NCBI GenBank assembly: GCA_965659665.1
Contig: CBFHWU010000017.1
Location: 62,001-126,000 of the forward strand
DNA length: 64,000 bases
Source: CBFHWU01 sp965659665
GTDB taxonomy: Bacteria; Bacteroidota; Bacteroidia; Flavobacteriales; Flavobacteriaceae
Direction: 5' to 3'
Of the stretch, positions 53,326-62,343 are shown one piece after another. How positions within the stretch are numbered: position 1 is the first letter of the stretch; every line of letters starts with the position of its first letter. The notes under the pieces are model-generated. The model saw only the letters and a list, made by a program, of their open reading frames with translations. It was not told the origin of the DNA and did not search any database. The translations under genes and the position numbers were made by a program.

Positions 53326-54729
53326 TTACAAAGTTGAGGGACATATATATTCGCTTACCTCTAAATTAGCATTTTTTAGTGCTTTAAATCCACCTTCAAT
53401 ATTGATCAGGTGATGAAACCCTCTGCTTTTTAAAATTGATCCTGCAATTACTGAACGATACCCTCCTGCACAATGGATATAAAAGGCTTGTTGAGTGGGA
53501 AATTCATCAATATGATTATTGATCAAATCTAAAGGGGTATTGAGAGCACCTACAATATGTTCAGAATCGAATTCTAGAGGTTTTCGGACATCATATACCT
53601 GAGATTTACTAGAATCGTCCATGAATTGCTTTACATCAACAGAATCCATTTGGTCAAATTCTTTTTCTGATTTTTTCCAAGCCTCAAACCCGCCAGACAA
53701 ATATCCTAAAGCATGGTCAAAACCTACACGAGCTAAACGAGTAATAGTTTCTTCTTCGCGTTCTTCGGGGGTGATCAATAATAAAGGTTGGTTTACATCG
53801 CCAATAATGGCGCCCACCCAAGGAGCAAAACCACCATCTAATCCAATAAATATAGACTGAGGAATAAATCCTAATACAAATTCGTTTTGATGTCGAACAT
53901 CAAGAATAACCGCATTAGTTTGATTAGCGAGTTCTTCAAATTGATCAGGAGATAAAGCTTTAGCCCCTCGTTTAATCACCTGGTTCACGTCAGAATATCC
54001 TTCTCTATTCAACATGACGTTTAAAGGAAAATATTCGGGTGGAGGTAATAATCCTGTGGTAAGTTTTGTTACAAATTCATCTTTTGTGAGATTCGAGTCA
54101 AGAGCGTAGTTTGTTTTTTTCTGACCTCCAATAGTTCCAACGGTTTCTTTGCTTAAGTTTTTTCCACATGCTGATCCTGCACCATGCGCAGGATAAACAA
54201 TGACATCATCGGCTAATGGTTTAATTTTATAGTTTAAGCTATCAAATAATAGTTCTGCCAACTCTTCTTGGGTCATATTTGCCGCTTTTTGCGCCAAATC
54301 AGGTCGTCCCACATCTCCTAAAAATAAAGTATCCCCACTAAATAAAGCGTGATCTTTTCCATTTTCGTCTCTTAATAAGTAACAAGTACTTTCAATAGTA
54401 TGTCCAGGGGTGTGTAAAGCAATTAGGGTGATTTTCCCCAAAGAAAACTCTTGTCCATCAAAAGCACTAATAGATTTAAAAGTAGTTTTGGCTTGCGGAC
54501 CAAATATTATCGGTGCACCTGTTTTTTGAGAAAGCGTGAGATGACCACTTACAAAATCCGCATGAAAATGAGTTTCAAAAATATATTTAATCGTCGATTT
54601 ATTTTGATGTGCTTTCTCTAGATAAGTGTCAACCTCACGAATGGGATCAATAATAGCAACTTCTCCTTCGCTTTCAATGTAATAAGCTCCTTGAGCTAAG
54701 CACCCTGTGTATATCTGTTCAATTTTCAT
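53326..54729 (-). CDS. MBL-fold hydrolase with two rhodanese domains (persulfide-dioxygenase-like)
   Basis: 467 residues. The metallo-beta-lactamase domain (1 to about 240) has THFHADFVSGH (His54, His56, Asp58, His63) and YPAHGAGSACG, as in ETHE1/BlhA-type persulfide dioxygenases. Two rhodanese-like domains follow. The first (about 262-355) ends LLLITPEEREEE with no catalytic Cys, so it is inactive. The second (about 365-455) has YIHCAGGYRS with Cys420. It likely oxidises glutathione or other persulfides to sulfite. It lies 26 bases downstream of a SulP transporter gene, so the two may export or detoxify sulfur species together. Confidence 0.87.
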   Translation of the reverse strand: MKIEQIYTGCLAQGAYYIESEGEVAIIDPIREVDTYLEKAHQNKSTIKYIFETHFHADFVSGHLTLSQKTGAPIIFGPQAKTTFKSISAFDGQEFSLGKITLIALHTPGHTIESTCYLLRDENGKDHALFSGDTLFLGDVGRPDLAQKAANMTQEELAELLFDSLNYKIKPLADDVIVYPAHGAGSACGKNLSKETVGTIGGQKKTNYALDSNLTKDEFVTKLTTGLLPPPEYFPLNVMLNREGYSDVNQVIKRGAKALSPDQFEELANQTNAVILDVRHQNEFVLGFIPQSIFIGLDGGFAPWVGAIIGDVNQPLLLITPEEREEETITRLARVGFDHALGYLSGGFEAWKKSEKEFDQMDSVDVKQFMDDSSKSQVYDVRKPLEFDSEHIVGALNTPLDLINNHIDEFPTQQAFYIHCAGGYRSVIAGSILKSRGFHHLINIEGGFKALKNANLEVSEYICPSTL

Positions 54730-54755
54730 GCTTAAAATTAAATTTTATTTTGGAT

Positions 54756-56474
54756 TTACAAATTGTTTTGTTGCGAAAGTTTTTCTTGCAAAGGGCTCAT
54801 TGCTTTTTTACCGTCAAAATTATCAACGGCATCGGATGTTTTCAAGAAAAAATTATGCGCTCCTATTATTTGCATAATATTCCCTCTAAATAAAATATCT
54901 CGTGCTGGTCCAATCGCCCCAGCAACCATAAAACGAACCCCTTGTGAATTTAACCGATCAACCATCATATTGAGCGTAAACAAAGCACTTGAATCAATAT
55001 AAGTTATGCCACGAGCCACTAATATAAAACCTTTTACCTTAGGAACTTTCTTTTGAATTTCACGGTAAATGATTTTTTTGAAATAATCGCGATTACCAAA
55101 AAATAATTGAGCATCAAAGCGAACAATTAACAAGTCAGATCGACTGACCACCTCATATCGGTCAATATTTTTATAATATTGGGTGTCTTTGACTTTACCC
55201 AAAACTGCATAATGGGGTTTTGAGGTCCTAATCACCATAATTAGTAACGATAAAAGAACCCCTAATACGATGCCCTCTACAATTCCTAAAAAAAGAGTGA
55301 TAACAAAAGTCACGATTAAAAGAAAAAATTCATCTTTTCGATGTTGAAATAATTTTTTTGGATAGAATGTATCAATTAGATTTACAATAGCTACCATAAT
55401 GATTGCTGCCAAAACAGCTTTTGGTAAATAAAAAAGTAAAGGGGTAAAAAACAAAAGGGTTAGTCCTACTAACAAAGCACTAATAAGAGAAGATATGCTT
55501 GATTTAGCTTTGGATTGATAGTTAATTGCGGTTCTCGAAAAACTACCAGTTGTGGGGTAAGCTTGGAAAAATGCTCCAATAATATTAGAAGATCCTAACG
55601 CAATGAGCTCCTGATTAGGTCGAATATTATCGGAGTTGCTTTTTTCTTCTATCGATTTCGCTACTGAAATGGCCTCCATGTAAGCGATAAGAGCAAGCGC
55701 AATTGCAATAGGAAGGATATCATTAAACAGATATGGATCTATGGTTGGGACACGAAAATGTGGCAATCCTTTTGGAATTGCTCCAACAATATCAACTCCG
55801 TGTAAATCCCAACGAGTAAGACGCACCAATAAAATTCCAAAAATGACGGTAATTAAAGAAGCTGGCAATCTGGGATCAAAGTGTTTTGAGACCAATATCA
55901 AACCGATAGATGATCCGCCTACAATGAGAGCAATGAGGTTAGATTCATTAATGTTTTGTACAAGATTTATTATAATTAAGTGTAATTGATTATCAGATTC
56001 AATTTTTAGGCCTAATAGATGTTTGATTTGGCTAGTAGCAATAATTACTGCTGCTGCGGAAGTAAACCCGCTGATTACAGGTCTTGAAAGATAATTGACT
56101 AAAATCCCCAAACGAAGAATTCCTAACAATAACTGAATAGCTCCCATAACAAGGGATAAAAAAAGTGCCATCAAAATATATTCTTCAATTCCAGAGAGGG
56201 ATAAGGCTCCTAATCCAGCGGCTACAAGTAAAGAGTCCATAGCTACTGGTCCTACCGACAATTGCCTTGATGTACCCATAAAAGCATAAACGACTTGGGG
56301 TGATAATGCTGCATAAAGCCCAAAAATTGGAGGTAAGCCAGCAATCATCGCATAAGCTAATCCTTGAGGAATAATCATAACCCCAGTTGTTATACCCGAA
56401 ATAAAATCGTGTTTAAAATCATTTCTTGTATATTTTGGAAGCCAACCTAGAATGGGAAATAATTTTTTAATCAT
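54756..56474 (-). CDS. SulP family anion transporter with STAS domain
   Basis: About 572 residues from the ATG at 56474 (MIKKLFPILGWLPKYTRNDF); the longer frame begins with TTG. The membrane part has about 10-14 helices with the SulP signature PQGLAYAMIAGLPPIFGLYA and later IPIAIALALIAYMEAISVAK. A cytoplasmic STAS domain ends the protein (about 440-560, ARGITYIDSSALFTL). It carries sulfate or other anions such as bicarbonate; the substrate is not fixed by sequence. It is upstream of the persulfide-dioxygenase-like gene on one transcript. Confidence 0.92.
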   Translation of the reverse strand: MIKKLFPILGWLPKYTRNDFKHDFISGITTGVMIIPQGLAYAMIAGLPPIFGLYAALSPQVVYAFMGTSRQLSVGPVAMDSLLVAAGLGALSLSGIEEYILMALFLSLVMGAIQLLLGILRLGILVNYLSRPVISGFTSAAAVIIATSQIKHLLGLKIESDNQLHLIIINLVQNINESNLIALIVGGSSIGLILVSKHFDPRLPASLITVIFGILLVRLTRWDLHGVDIVGAIPKGLPHFRVPTIDPYLFNDILPIAIALALIAYMEAISVAKSIEEKSNSDNIRPNQELIALGSSNIIGAFFQAYPTTGSFSRTAINYQSKAKSSISSLISALLVGLTLLFFTPLLFYLPKAVLAAIIMVAIVNLIDTFYPKKLFQHRKDEFFLLIVTFVITLFLGIVEGIVLGVLLSLLIMVIRTSKPHYAVLGKVKDTQYYKNIDRYEVVSRSDLLIVRFDAQLFFGNRDYFKKIIYREIQKKVPKVKGFILVARGITYIDSSALFTLNMMVDRLNSQGVRFMVAGAIGPARDILFRGNIMQIIGAHNFFLKTSDAVDNFDGKKAMSPLQEKLSQQNNL

Positions 56475-56477
56475 AAT

Positions 56478-56485
56478 CAAATGTA
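56478..56485 (-). promoter_or_regulatory. Possible -7 box of the SulP operon
   Basis: TACATTTG on the minus strand fits TAnnTTTG. It ends four bases before the ATG at 56474, implying a leaderless message. A TTG (56504-56502) lies 16 bases upstream of the box, shorter than the usual 19-21. Confidence 0.35.
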
Positions 56486-56582
56486 CAAGTTATTTTTAAG
56501 TCAAGTTAAAAATACCATGAAGCAAAACAAGGGTCTTTTAAGAGTAAATATGTTGAGTTTTACCTATTTTCTCTAAGAAGGA

Positions 56583-56614
56583 TTGTTATTGAAAGAAAAA
56601 ATCACATACTTTTG
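56583..56614 (+). promoter_or_regulatory. Bacteroidota promoter of topA
   Basis: TTG (56583-56585), 21-base spacer, TACTTTTG (56607-56614). The -7 box is an exact match and the spacing is in range. The topA ATG follows 21 bases later. Confidence 0.55.
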
Positions 56615-56635
56615 TCCACATCCTAAAGTCATTAT

Positions 56636-59113
56636 ATGTCAAAAAACCTTGTTATAGTTGAATCACCTGCAAAAGCTAAAACGATAGAAAAATTCTTAGG
56701 GGGTGATTTTAAAGTTGTTTCGAGCTATGGACACATTTCAGATCTTCCTTCAAAAGAACTTGGTGTGGATGTTGAAGGAGATTTTACTCCTCATTACAGT
56801 GTGTCCTCAGATAAAAAGAAAGTGGTCAAAGAACTAAAAAATTTGGCTAAAAAAGCCGAAACTGTCTGGTTAGCAAGTGATGAAGATCGTGAGGGAGAAG
56901 CAATTGCTTGGCATCTTGCCGAACAATTAGATCTAAATCAGCAAAACACAAAACGGATTGTGTTTAATGAAATCACTAAATCTGCAATTCAACGTGCGAT
57001 AAAAACGCCTAGATCCATTGATTATAACTTAGTGAATGCTCAACAAGCTCGTCGAGTTTTAGATCGTTTGGTTGGGTATGAAATTTCACCCATTCTTTGG
57101 CGAAAAGTCAAAGGCGGACTTTCTGCAGGTCGTGTACAGTCGGTTGCGGTTCGCTTGATCGTTGAGAGAGAAAGGGAAATTCATGTATTTGTTGCCGAAT
57201 CTAACTTCAAAGTTCAAGGAATATTTAAAACAAATCAAAATAAAACCATCAAAGCAGACCTTTCGAAAACATTTTCTTCGGCTGATTTGGCAAAGGCTTT
57301 TCTAACTCAAAATACTTTGGCTTCTTTTCATGTCCATCAACTTGAAAAAAAGCCAGCTGTAAAACAACCTTCGGCTCCTTTTACCACTTCTACTTTGCAA
57401 CAAGAAGCTTCAAGAAAATTGGGGTTTTCAGTAGGGAGAACAATGTCCACTGCTCAGCGATTGTATGAATCAGGGTTAATTACCTATATGCGTACGGACA
57501 GTGTAAATTTATCTAAAGACGCAACATCGGCCATCAAACAAGTGATTTCCGATACTTACGGCCCTGACTATGCTCAGCAACGCCAATATAAATCCAAAAA
57601 TAAGGGAGCTCAAGAAGCTCACGAAGCTGTACGACCTACGCAGGTCAACAGATCTTCAATCGATGGTCCACGAGATCAAGAACGATTATATGATTTGATA
57701 TGGAAACGGACGGTTGCATCTCAAATGAGTGATGCAAAATTAGAACGAACAATTGCCCGAATAGGAGCAAGCACTCATAAAGAATTATTTATTGCTCGTG
57801 GTGAAATAATCACTTTTGAAGGGTTTTTGAAAGTGTATCTTGAAGGAGTTGATGATGTAGAAGAAAACGAATCTGGAATTTTACCTCCTTTAAAAGAAGG
57901 CGAGGTTTTAACTCGTTCAAAAATTACAGCTACTGAACGATTTTCACGCCCTCCTTATCGTTATTCAGAAGCTTCCCTTGTCAAAAAACTTGAAGAGTTG
58001 GGAATAGGTCGTCCTTCGACTTATGCTCCCACAATATCAACAATCCAAAATCGAAAATACATAGAGAAAGGAACCATTGATGGAGTAGAACGCTCTTATC
58101 AACAATTCATTTTAAAGACAAACGATGTGGAGGCTGTTCGACTTACTGAAAAAGTAGGCTCAGACAAAGGGAAACTTGTTCCAACAGACGTTGGAATGTT
58201 GGTGAATGATTTTTTAACAACAAATTTTGAAAATATTGTTGATTATAATTTTACCGCCAATGTAGAACGTGATTTTGATAAAATTGCAACGGGTAATGAA
58301 GAGTGGAAATCTTTGATGAAAAATTTTTACAAGGATTTTCATCCTATTGTGGAATATGTAAAGGACAACGCTCAACGTGAAATTGGAGAACGAATTTTGG
58401 GTGTTGACCCAAAAACGGGACGTCAATTAAGTGTTCGCTTAGGGCGATTTGGACCTATGGCTCAAATTGGAACTGCCGAGGAAGATGAAAAACCATTGTT
58501 CGCTAGTCTTAGTCCTGATCAACAATTAAGTAGTATTACTCTTGAACAAGCCCTTGAATTATTTAAGTTACCAGCACAATTAGGAACTTATGAAAAACTT
58601 GAAGTAGAAACCAATAACGGAAGATATGGACCCTACATCAAACACGGCACGGTATTCATATCCTTACCTACAGGAAAAAATCCTTTAGAAGTTACTTTAG
58701 AGGACGCCATTAAATATATTGAAGAAAAAAAGAAAATTGATGCCCCAATAGATCGGTATGAAGGGTATGATGTGACTAAAGGAAAAGGCCGTTTTGGGCC
58801 CTTTATAAAATGGAATGGGATGTTTATTAACGTGAACAAAAGCTATGACTTTGATCACCTAACTCATCAGGACATTGTTAAACTTATAGAGGATAAAAAA
58901 AAGAAAGAAATAGAAAAACTTATCCATCATTGGGAAAACGAAGGAATAAGAGTAGAAAAAGCTCGTTGGGGGCGTCATACAATTCTTCAAGGGAAAACAA
59001 AAATTGAGCTACCTAAAGAAATAGACGTTAAAAAATTAACGTTAAAGGATGTGCAGGAAATTATTGAGAAAAATAAGCCTGTTAAGAAAAAAAGAGCCAA
59101 AAAAAAGAAATAA
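56636..59113 (+). CDS. topA: DNA topoisomerase I (type IA)
   Basis: 825 residues. It relaxes negative supercoils through a covalent tyrosine-DNA link. The TOPRIM domain starts KNLVIVESPAKAKTIEKFLG and has DEDREGEAIAWHLAE with the metal-binding acidic residues. The active-site Tyr284 is in GLITYMRTDSVNLS. Instead of zinc ribbons, the C terminus has repeated GRYGPYIKHG/GRFGPFIKW modules and ends in a Lys-rich tail (KPVKKKRAKKKK), the layout usual in Bacteroidota. The next gene starts right after the stop codon. Confidence 0.96.
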   Translation: MSKNLVIVESPAKAKTIEKFLGGDFKVVSSYGHISDLPSKELGVDVEGDFTPHYSVSSDKKKVVKELKNLAKKAETVWLASDEDREGEAIAWHLAEQLDLNQQNTKRIVFNEITKSAIQRAIKTPRSIDYNLVNAQQARRVLDRLVGYEISPILWRKVKGGLSAGRVQSVAVRLIVEREREIHVFVAESNFKVQGIFKTNQNKTIKADLSKTFSSADLAKAFLTQNTLASFHVHQLEKKPAVKQPSAPFTTSTLQQEASRKLGFSVGRTMSTAQRLYESGLITYMRTDSVNLSKDATSAIKQVISDTYGPDYAQQRQYKSKNKGAQEAHEAVRPTQVNRSSIDGPRDQERLYDLIWKRTVASQMSDAKLERTIARIGASTHKELFIARGEIITFEGFLKVYLEGVDDVEENESGILPPLKEGEVLTRSKITATERFSRPPYRYSEASLVKKLEELGIGRPSTYAPTISTIQNRKYIEKGTIDGVERSYQQFILKTNDVEAVRLTEKVGSDKGKLVPTDVGMLVNDFLTTNFENIVDYNFTANVERDFDKIATGNEEWKSLMKNFYKDFHPIVEYVKDNAQREIGERILGVDPKTGRQLSVRLGRFGPMAQIGTAEEDEKPLFASLSPDQQLSSITLEQALELFKLPAQLGTYEKLEVETNNGRYGPYIKHGTVFISLPTGKNPLEVTLEDAIKYIEEKKKIDAPIDRYEGYDVTKGKGRFGPFIKWNGMFINVNKSYDFDHLTHQDIVKLIEDKKKKEIEKLIHHWENEGIRVEKARWGRHTILQGKTKIELPKEIDVKKLTLKDVQEIIEKNKPVKKKRAKKKK

Positions 59114-60232
59114 ATGGCCCTTCAATATTTACGTCCAATTGATGAAACTCTTTATGCAGATAATTCGTTTTTGTCAACACAAGCACTTGGAAATAAAATG
59201 ACAATTCATTCCTCTGAGCAGGGCTTCCCAGATTTAAAACATGTTAAAATCGCATTGATTAGTTTAGAGGAAATGAATTTGAATGCTCTTCCATCCTTTA
59301 GAAAAGAACTATACCGTCTTTTCCCTGGGAATTGGGAACACCAGATCGCAGATTTGGGAGTATTAGAATATGGACACACTACGGAAGATACTTTTTTTGC
59401 GTTGCAAGAATGCATTAGTGAACTTCATAAACAAAATATATTGACCCTCATACTTGCGAAAAACCAAGAAACCACATTGGCGATGTATCAATATTTTCAA
59501 CGCATTGATACCTACATGAATCTCACTTCAGTTGATGCTAAGTTTGATTTTGGTGATGAAACCCAAATGATTTCAGAGGAATCTTACATGTCAAAAATCA
59601 TTCAAAATACCCCAAGTAGGCTACTTAATTTTTATAATGTGGGGTATCAAACTTATTTAAACTCTCAGGAAGAAATAGACTTGATGAATAGTTTATATTT
59701 TGACGCGTATCGATTGGGAGAAGTTAAATCTGATATCAGCATGGTTGAGCCCATTTTTAGAGATACTGATGTTTTATCCATTGACTTTTCATCGTTAAAA
59801 TCAACTGAAATAGGGGCGAAAAGTTTTTCAAGTCCTAACGGATTTGATAATCATGAGATGTGTACTTTGGCTCGCTATGCGGGCTTAAGTGACCGAATTA
59901 GCTGTGTCGGTTTGTTCGATTCATTCAATACCCAGCTTAGTGCCCAACTTGTAGCACAAGTTATATGGTATCTCATTGAAGGATTTCATTTTAGAGTCAA
60001 TGAGTATCCTTTTTCAACAAAGGCTGGTTGCAAACGTTATTTGGTTCCCTCGGACGGTCAAGATTTGGTTTTTTATCAAAGTGATTTAAGTGATCGATGG
60101 TGGATTGAAGTTTTAAATAATAAAAACGGAGATGTTGCGTTATTACCGTGTACTAAAGATGAATATTTAAAAGCTAGTGGCGGAAAAATCCCAGATCGTT
60201 GGTGGAAAGCTATTCAAAGAAGTATCACATAA
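59114..60232 (+). CDS. Arginase/formiminoglutamase-fold protein, probably without catalytic metals
   Basis: 372 residues of the ureohydrolase (arginase/agmatinase/formimidoylglutamase) fold. The positions of the family metal motifs can be found, but the ligands are changed. ILAKNQETT stands where GGDHS is expected, SVDAKFDFG where DAHxD is expected (His replaced), and LSIDFSSLKS where SxDxDxxDP is expected (later Asp residues missing). So catalysis with two manganese ions looks impossible, and a structural or binding role is more likely. It starts directly after the topA stop, with gldK 66 bases downstream. The same topA-arginase-like-gldK order occurs in other Flavobacteriaceae, as far as I recall. 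Confidence 0.78.
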   Translation: MALQYLRPIDETLYADNSFLSTQALGNKMTIHSSEQGFPDLKHVKIALISLEEMNLNALPSFRKELYRLFPGNWEHQIADLGVLEYGHTTEDTFFALQECISELHKQNILTLILAKNQETTLAMYQYFQRIDTYMNLTSVDAKFDFGDETQMISEESYMSKIIQNTPSRLLNFYNVGYQTYLNSQEEIDLMNSLYFDAYRLGEVKSDISMVEPIFRDTDVLSIDFSSLKSTEIGAKSFSSPNGFDNHEMCTLARYAGLSDRISCVGLFDSFNTQLSAQLVAQVIWYLIEGFHFRVNEYPFSTKAGCKRYLVPSDGQDLVFYQSDLSDRWWIEVLNNKNGDVALLPCTKDEYLKASGGKIPDRWWKAIQRSIT

Positions 60233-60298
60233 TTTCCATAGTTTTGGGGTAAAATAAAGTGGATTGATAATATTTAAATAATTGTTTACATTTAATCA

Positions 60299-61723
60299 AT
60301 GAAAAAATTCATTACGATTTCAATGTTTCTCGCCCTGTTGATAGGATGTGGAAACAATCAAAATCAAGGAGAACTTATAGGAATTAAGGGGAAAAAGTTC
60401 TTTCCAAATAAACCTTTTGGGATGGTAGAGGTGCCCGGTGGAACCTTTATCATGGGATCATCCGATGAAGATATCATTGGGACCAATGATAACCCTACTC
60501 GTACCGTTACCTTAAGAACCTTCTATATGGATGAAACTGAAATCACCAATGGTGAGTACCGTCAGTTTGTGGAATGGGTAAAAGACTCTATAGTTCGAAC
60601 TAAACTTGCTGAAGCAGCAGTTGAAGAAGCAGGGTATGAGTTTCCAACAGAATCCGAATTAGATGAAGTAGGTATTTATACTTATTTTCCAAATTTTCAA
60701 CCAAATGAAGATGATGAACAAACAGCTTATCAAACTTATTTAGAAGAATATTCTTTTCAAGGTAATTTTATCGATAAATGGTTAGAAACCTTCGATGCTC
60801 CTGATACGGTTTTTCACTATAGTCTCCCTTTGAACAAAGATCCAGACATTGAGTGGGATCGTGATGATTATGTTGATGCCATTTATGCAAGTATTATTGA
60901 GGACAGTATTTACTTACCAGAAAGTGAATGGTTTAATGGGGAACCGTCCATAAATACTGAAATTTTAAGATATCGTTATTCAACAATAAACCTTACCGAA
61001 GCTGCCCAAAATCCAAATTTAAACCGGTCTGAATTTGTAGAACACAAAGCTTTGGTAATTTATCCAGATACCACAGTGTGGATCAAAGATTTTAAATACA
61101 GCTATAACGAACCGATGCACAACGACTATTTTTGGCATCGAGCATATTCGGATTACCCAGTAGTTGGAGTTTCATGGGAACAAGCAAAAGCCTTTGCGCA
61201 TTGGCGCTCTAAAATTCGAAATGATTTTTTACGTTCCCGAAAAAAACGCCTTAGAGGGGGTAATTTTCGTCTTCCCACCGAAGCAGAATGGGAATATGCT
61301 GCTAGAGGCGGATTAGAATCTGCTATCTATCCATGGGGTGGACCATATTTAATTGATGATAGGGCTTGTTTTTTAGCCAATTTTAAACCACGTCGTGGAG
61401 ATTATGCAGCTGACAATTCTCTTTACACTGTTGAGGCCGATTCTTATCAACCAAATGATTACGGACTATATAACATGTCAGGAAATGTAAGTGAGTGGAC
61501 GATAACTCCTTACTATAAAGAATCAAACGAATATGTAATCTCGTTCAATCCCTATATCTCTAATCGAAACAACCGCCGAAAAGTAGTGCGAGGAGGATCT
61601 TGGAAAGATGTAGCCCATTTCTTAAAAGTAGCTACCCGTGACTATGAATATGCAGACAGTACTCGAAGTTATATTGGATTTCGGTTAGTTCGTGATTTCC
61701 AAGGTTCAAATGATACACAATAA
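60299..61723 (+). CDS. gldK: Gliding motility/T9SS lipoprotein GldK
   Basis: 474 residues, lipobox LIGC with lipidated Cys17. The body has the formylglycine-generating-enzyme/sulfatase-modifying fold: MVEVPGGTFIMGSSDED, FRLPTEAEWEYAARGG, YNMSGNVSEWT and VVRGGSWKDVAHF. In T9SS this fold is structural; GldK forms, with GldN, a ring on the periplasmic side of the outer membrane. An insert around residues 95-265 (rich in Asp, Glu, Tyr) separates the first part from the rest. First gene of gldK-gldL-gldM; the downstream genes follow with 10 and 1 bases between. Confidence 0.95.
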   Translation: MKKFITISMFLALLIGCGNNQNQGELIGIKGKKFFPNKPFGMVEVPGGTFIMGSSDEDIIGTNDNPTRTVTLRTFYMDETEITNGEYRQFVEWVKDSIVRTKLAEAAVEEAGYEFPTESELDEVGIYTYFPNFQPNEDDEQTAYQTYLEEYSFQGNFIDKWLETFDAPDTVFHYSLPLNKDPDIEWDRDDYVDAIYASIIEDSIYLPESEWFNGEPSINTEILRYRYSTINLTEAAQNPNLNRSEFVEHKALVIYPDTTVWIKDFKYSYNEPMHNDYFWHRAYSDYPVVGVSWEQAKAFAHWRSKIRNDFLRSRKKRLRGGNFRLPTEAEWEYAARGGLESAIYPWGGPYLIDDRACFLANFKPRRGDYAADNSLYTVEADSYQPNDYGLYNMSGNVSEWTITPYYKESNEYVISFNPYISNRNNRRKVVRGGSWKDVAHFLKVATRDYEYADSTRSYIGFRLVRDFQGSNDTQ

Positions 61724-61733
61724 AAAAAATAAT

Positions 61734-62342
61734 ATGTCAAAAAAACAATTTTTAATTTCTGAAAAATATATTGAACTCTTATTTGGTTTGGGAGCATCCA
61801 TTGTGATAATTGGAGCTCTTTTAAAAATCACCCACAAAGATTTGGGTCCAATTTCAGGAAATACCATGCTCACCATTGGGCTTATTACTGAAGCTATAAT
61901 ATTTGCTATTGCAGGGTTAAGAGGGTATTACGAATCTTCTGTAAGCCGTGGCCCCAATGAAGTTGGGGAAGATGGGATTCCTGATATGAGTCAAGAAATA
62001 ATCCAATTAAAAGAATCATTTGCGCAAGCAAGTTCTCAAATGTCAACCCTAACAGGGAATGTAGCACATGCTGCCACAGCAACAAAAGATTTAATTATTC
62101 CCGAAAACACTGCAGAGAATATAAATTCATTTAACGCAAATATTGAAATAGCCAACAAAACACTCAATAAAGTTAATGAACTCTATGGTAAAGTTGAAAA
62201 CAGTTTAACTGATCAACCTCAAGCCAATATTGCTCTGATGAATAGCAGTATCAATTTGAAAGACCAAATTGAAGCCATGAATAATAGTATAAAAGAACTC
62301 AATGATAAGTACGCTGCATTAGTAAATGTAATGAGTAAATAA
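61734..62342 (+). CDS. gldL: Gliding motility/T9SS motor protein GldL
   Basis: 202 residues from MSKKQFLISEKYIELLFG; a frame from 61692 would overlap gldK and is not needed. Two membrane helices (about 14-32 and 45-65: LLFGLGASIVIIGALLK, GLITEAIIFAIAGLRGYYE), with the conserved Glu in helix 2 that is thought to couple proton flow to rotation, then a long cytoplasmic coiled coil. With GldM it forms the inner-membrane motor that powers secretion and gliding. The stop is one base before the gldM start. Confidence 0.94.
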   Translation: MSKKQFLISEKYIELLFGLGASIVIIGALLKITHKDLGPISGNTMLTIGLITEAIIFAIAGLRGYYESSVSRGPNEVGEDGIPDMSQEIIQLKESFAQASSQMSTLTGNVAHAATATKDLIIPENTAENINSFNANIEIANKTLNKVNELYGKVENSLTDQPQANIALMNSSINLKDQIEAMNNSIKELNDKYAALVNVMSK

Positions 62343-62343
62343 T

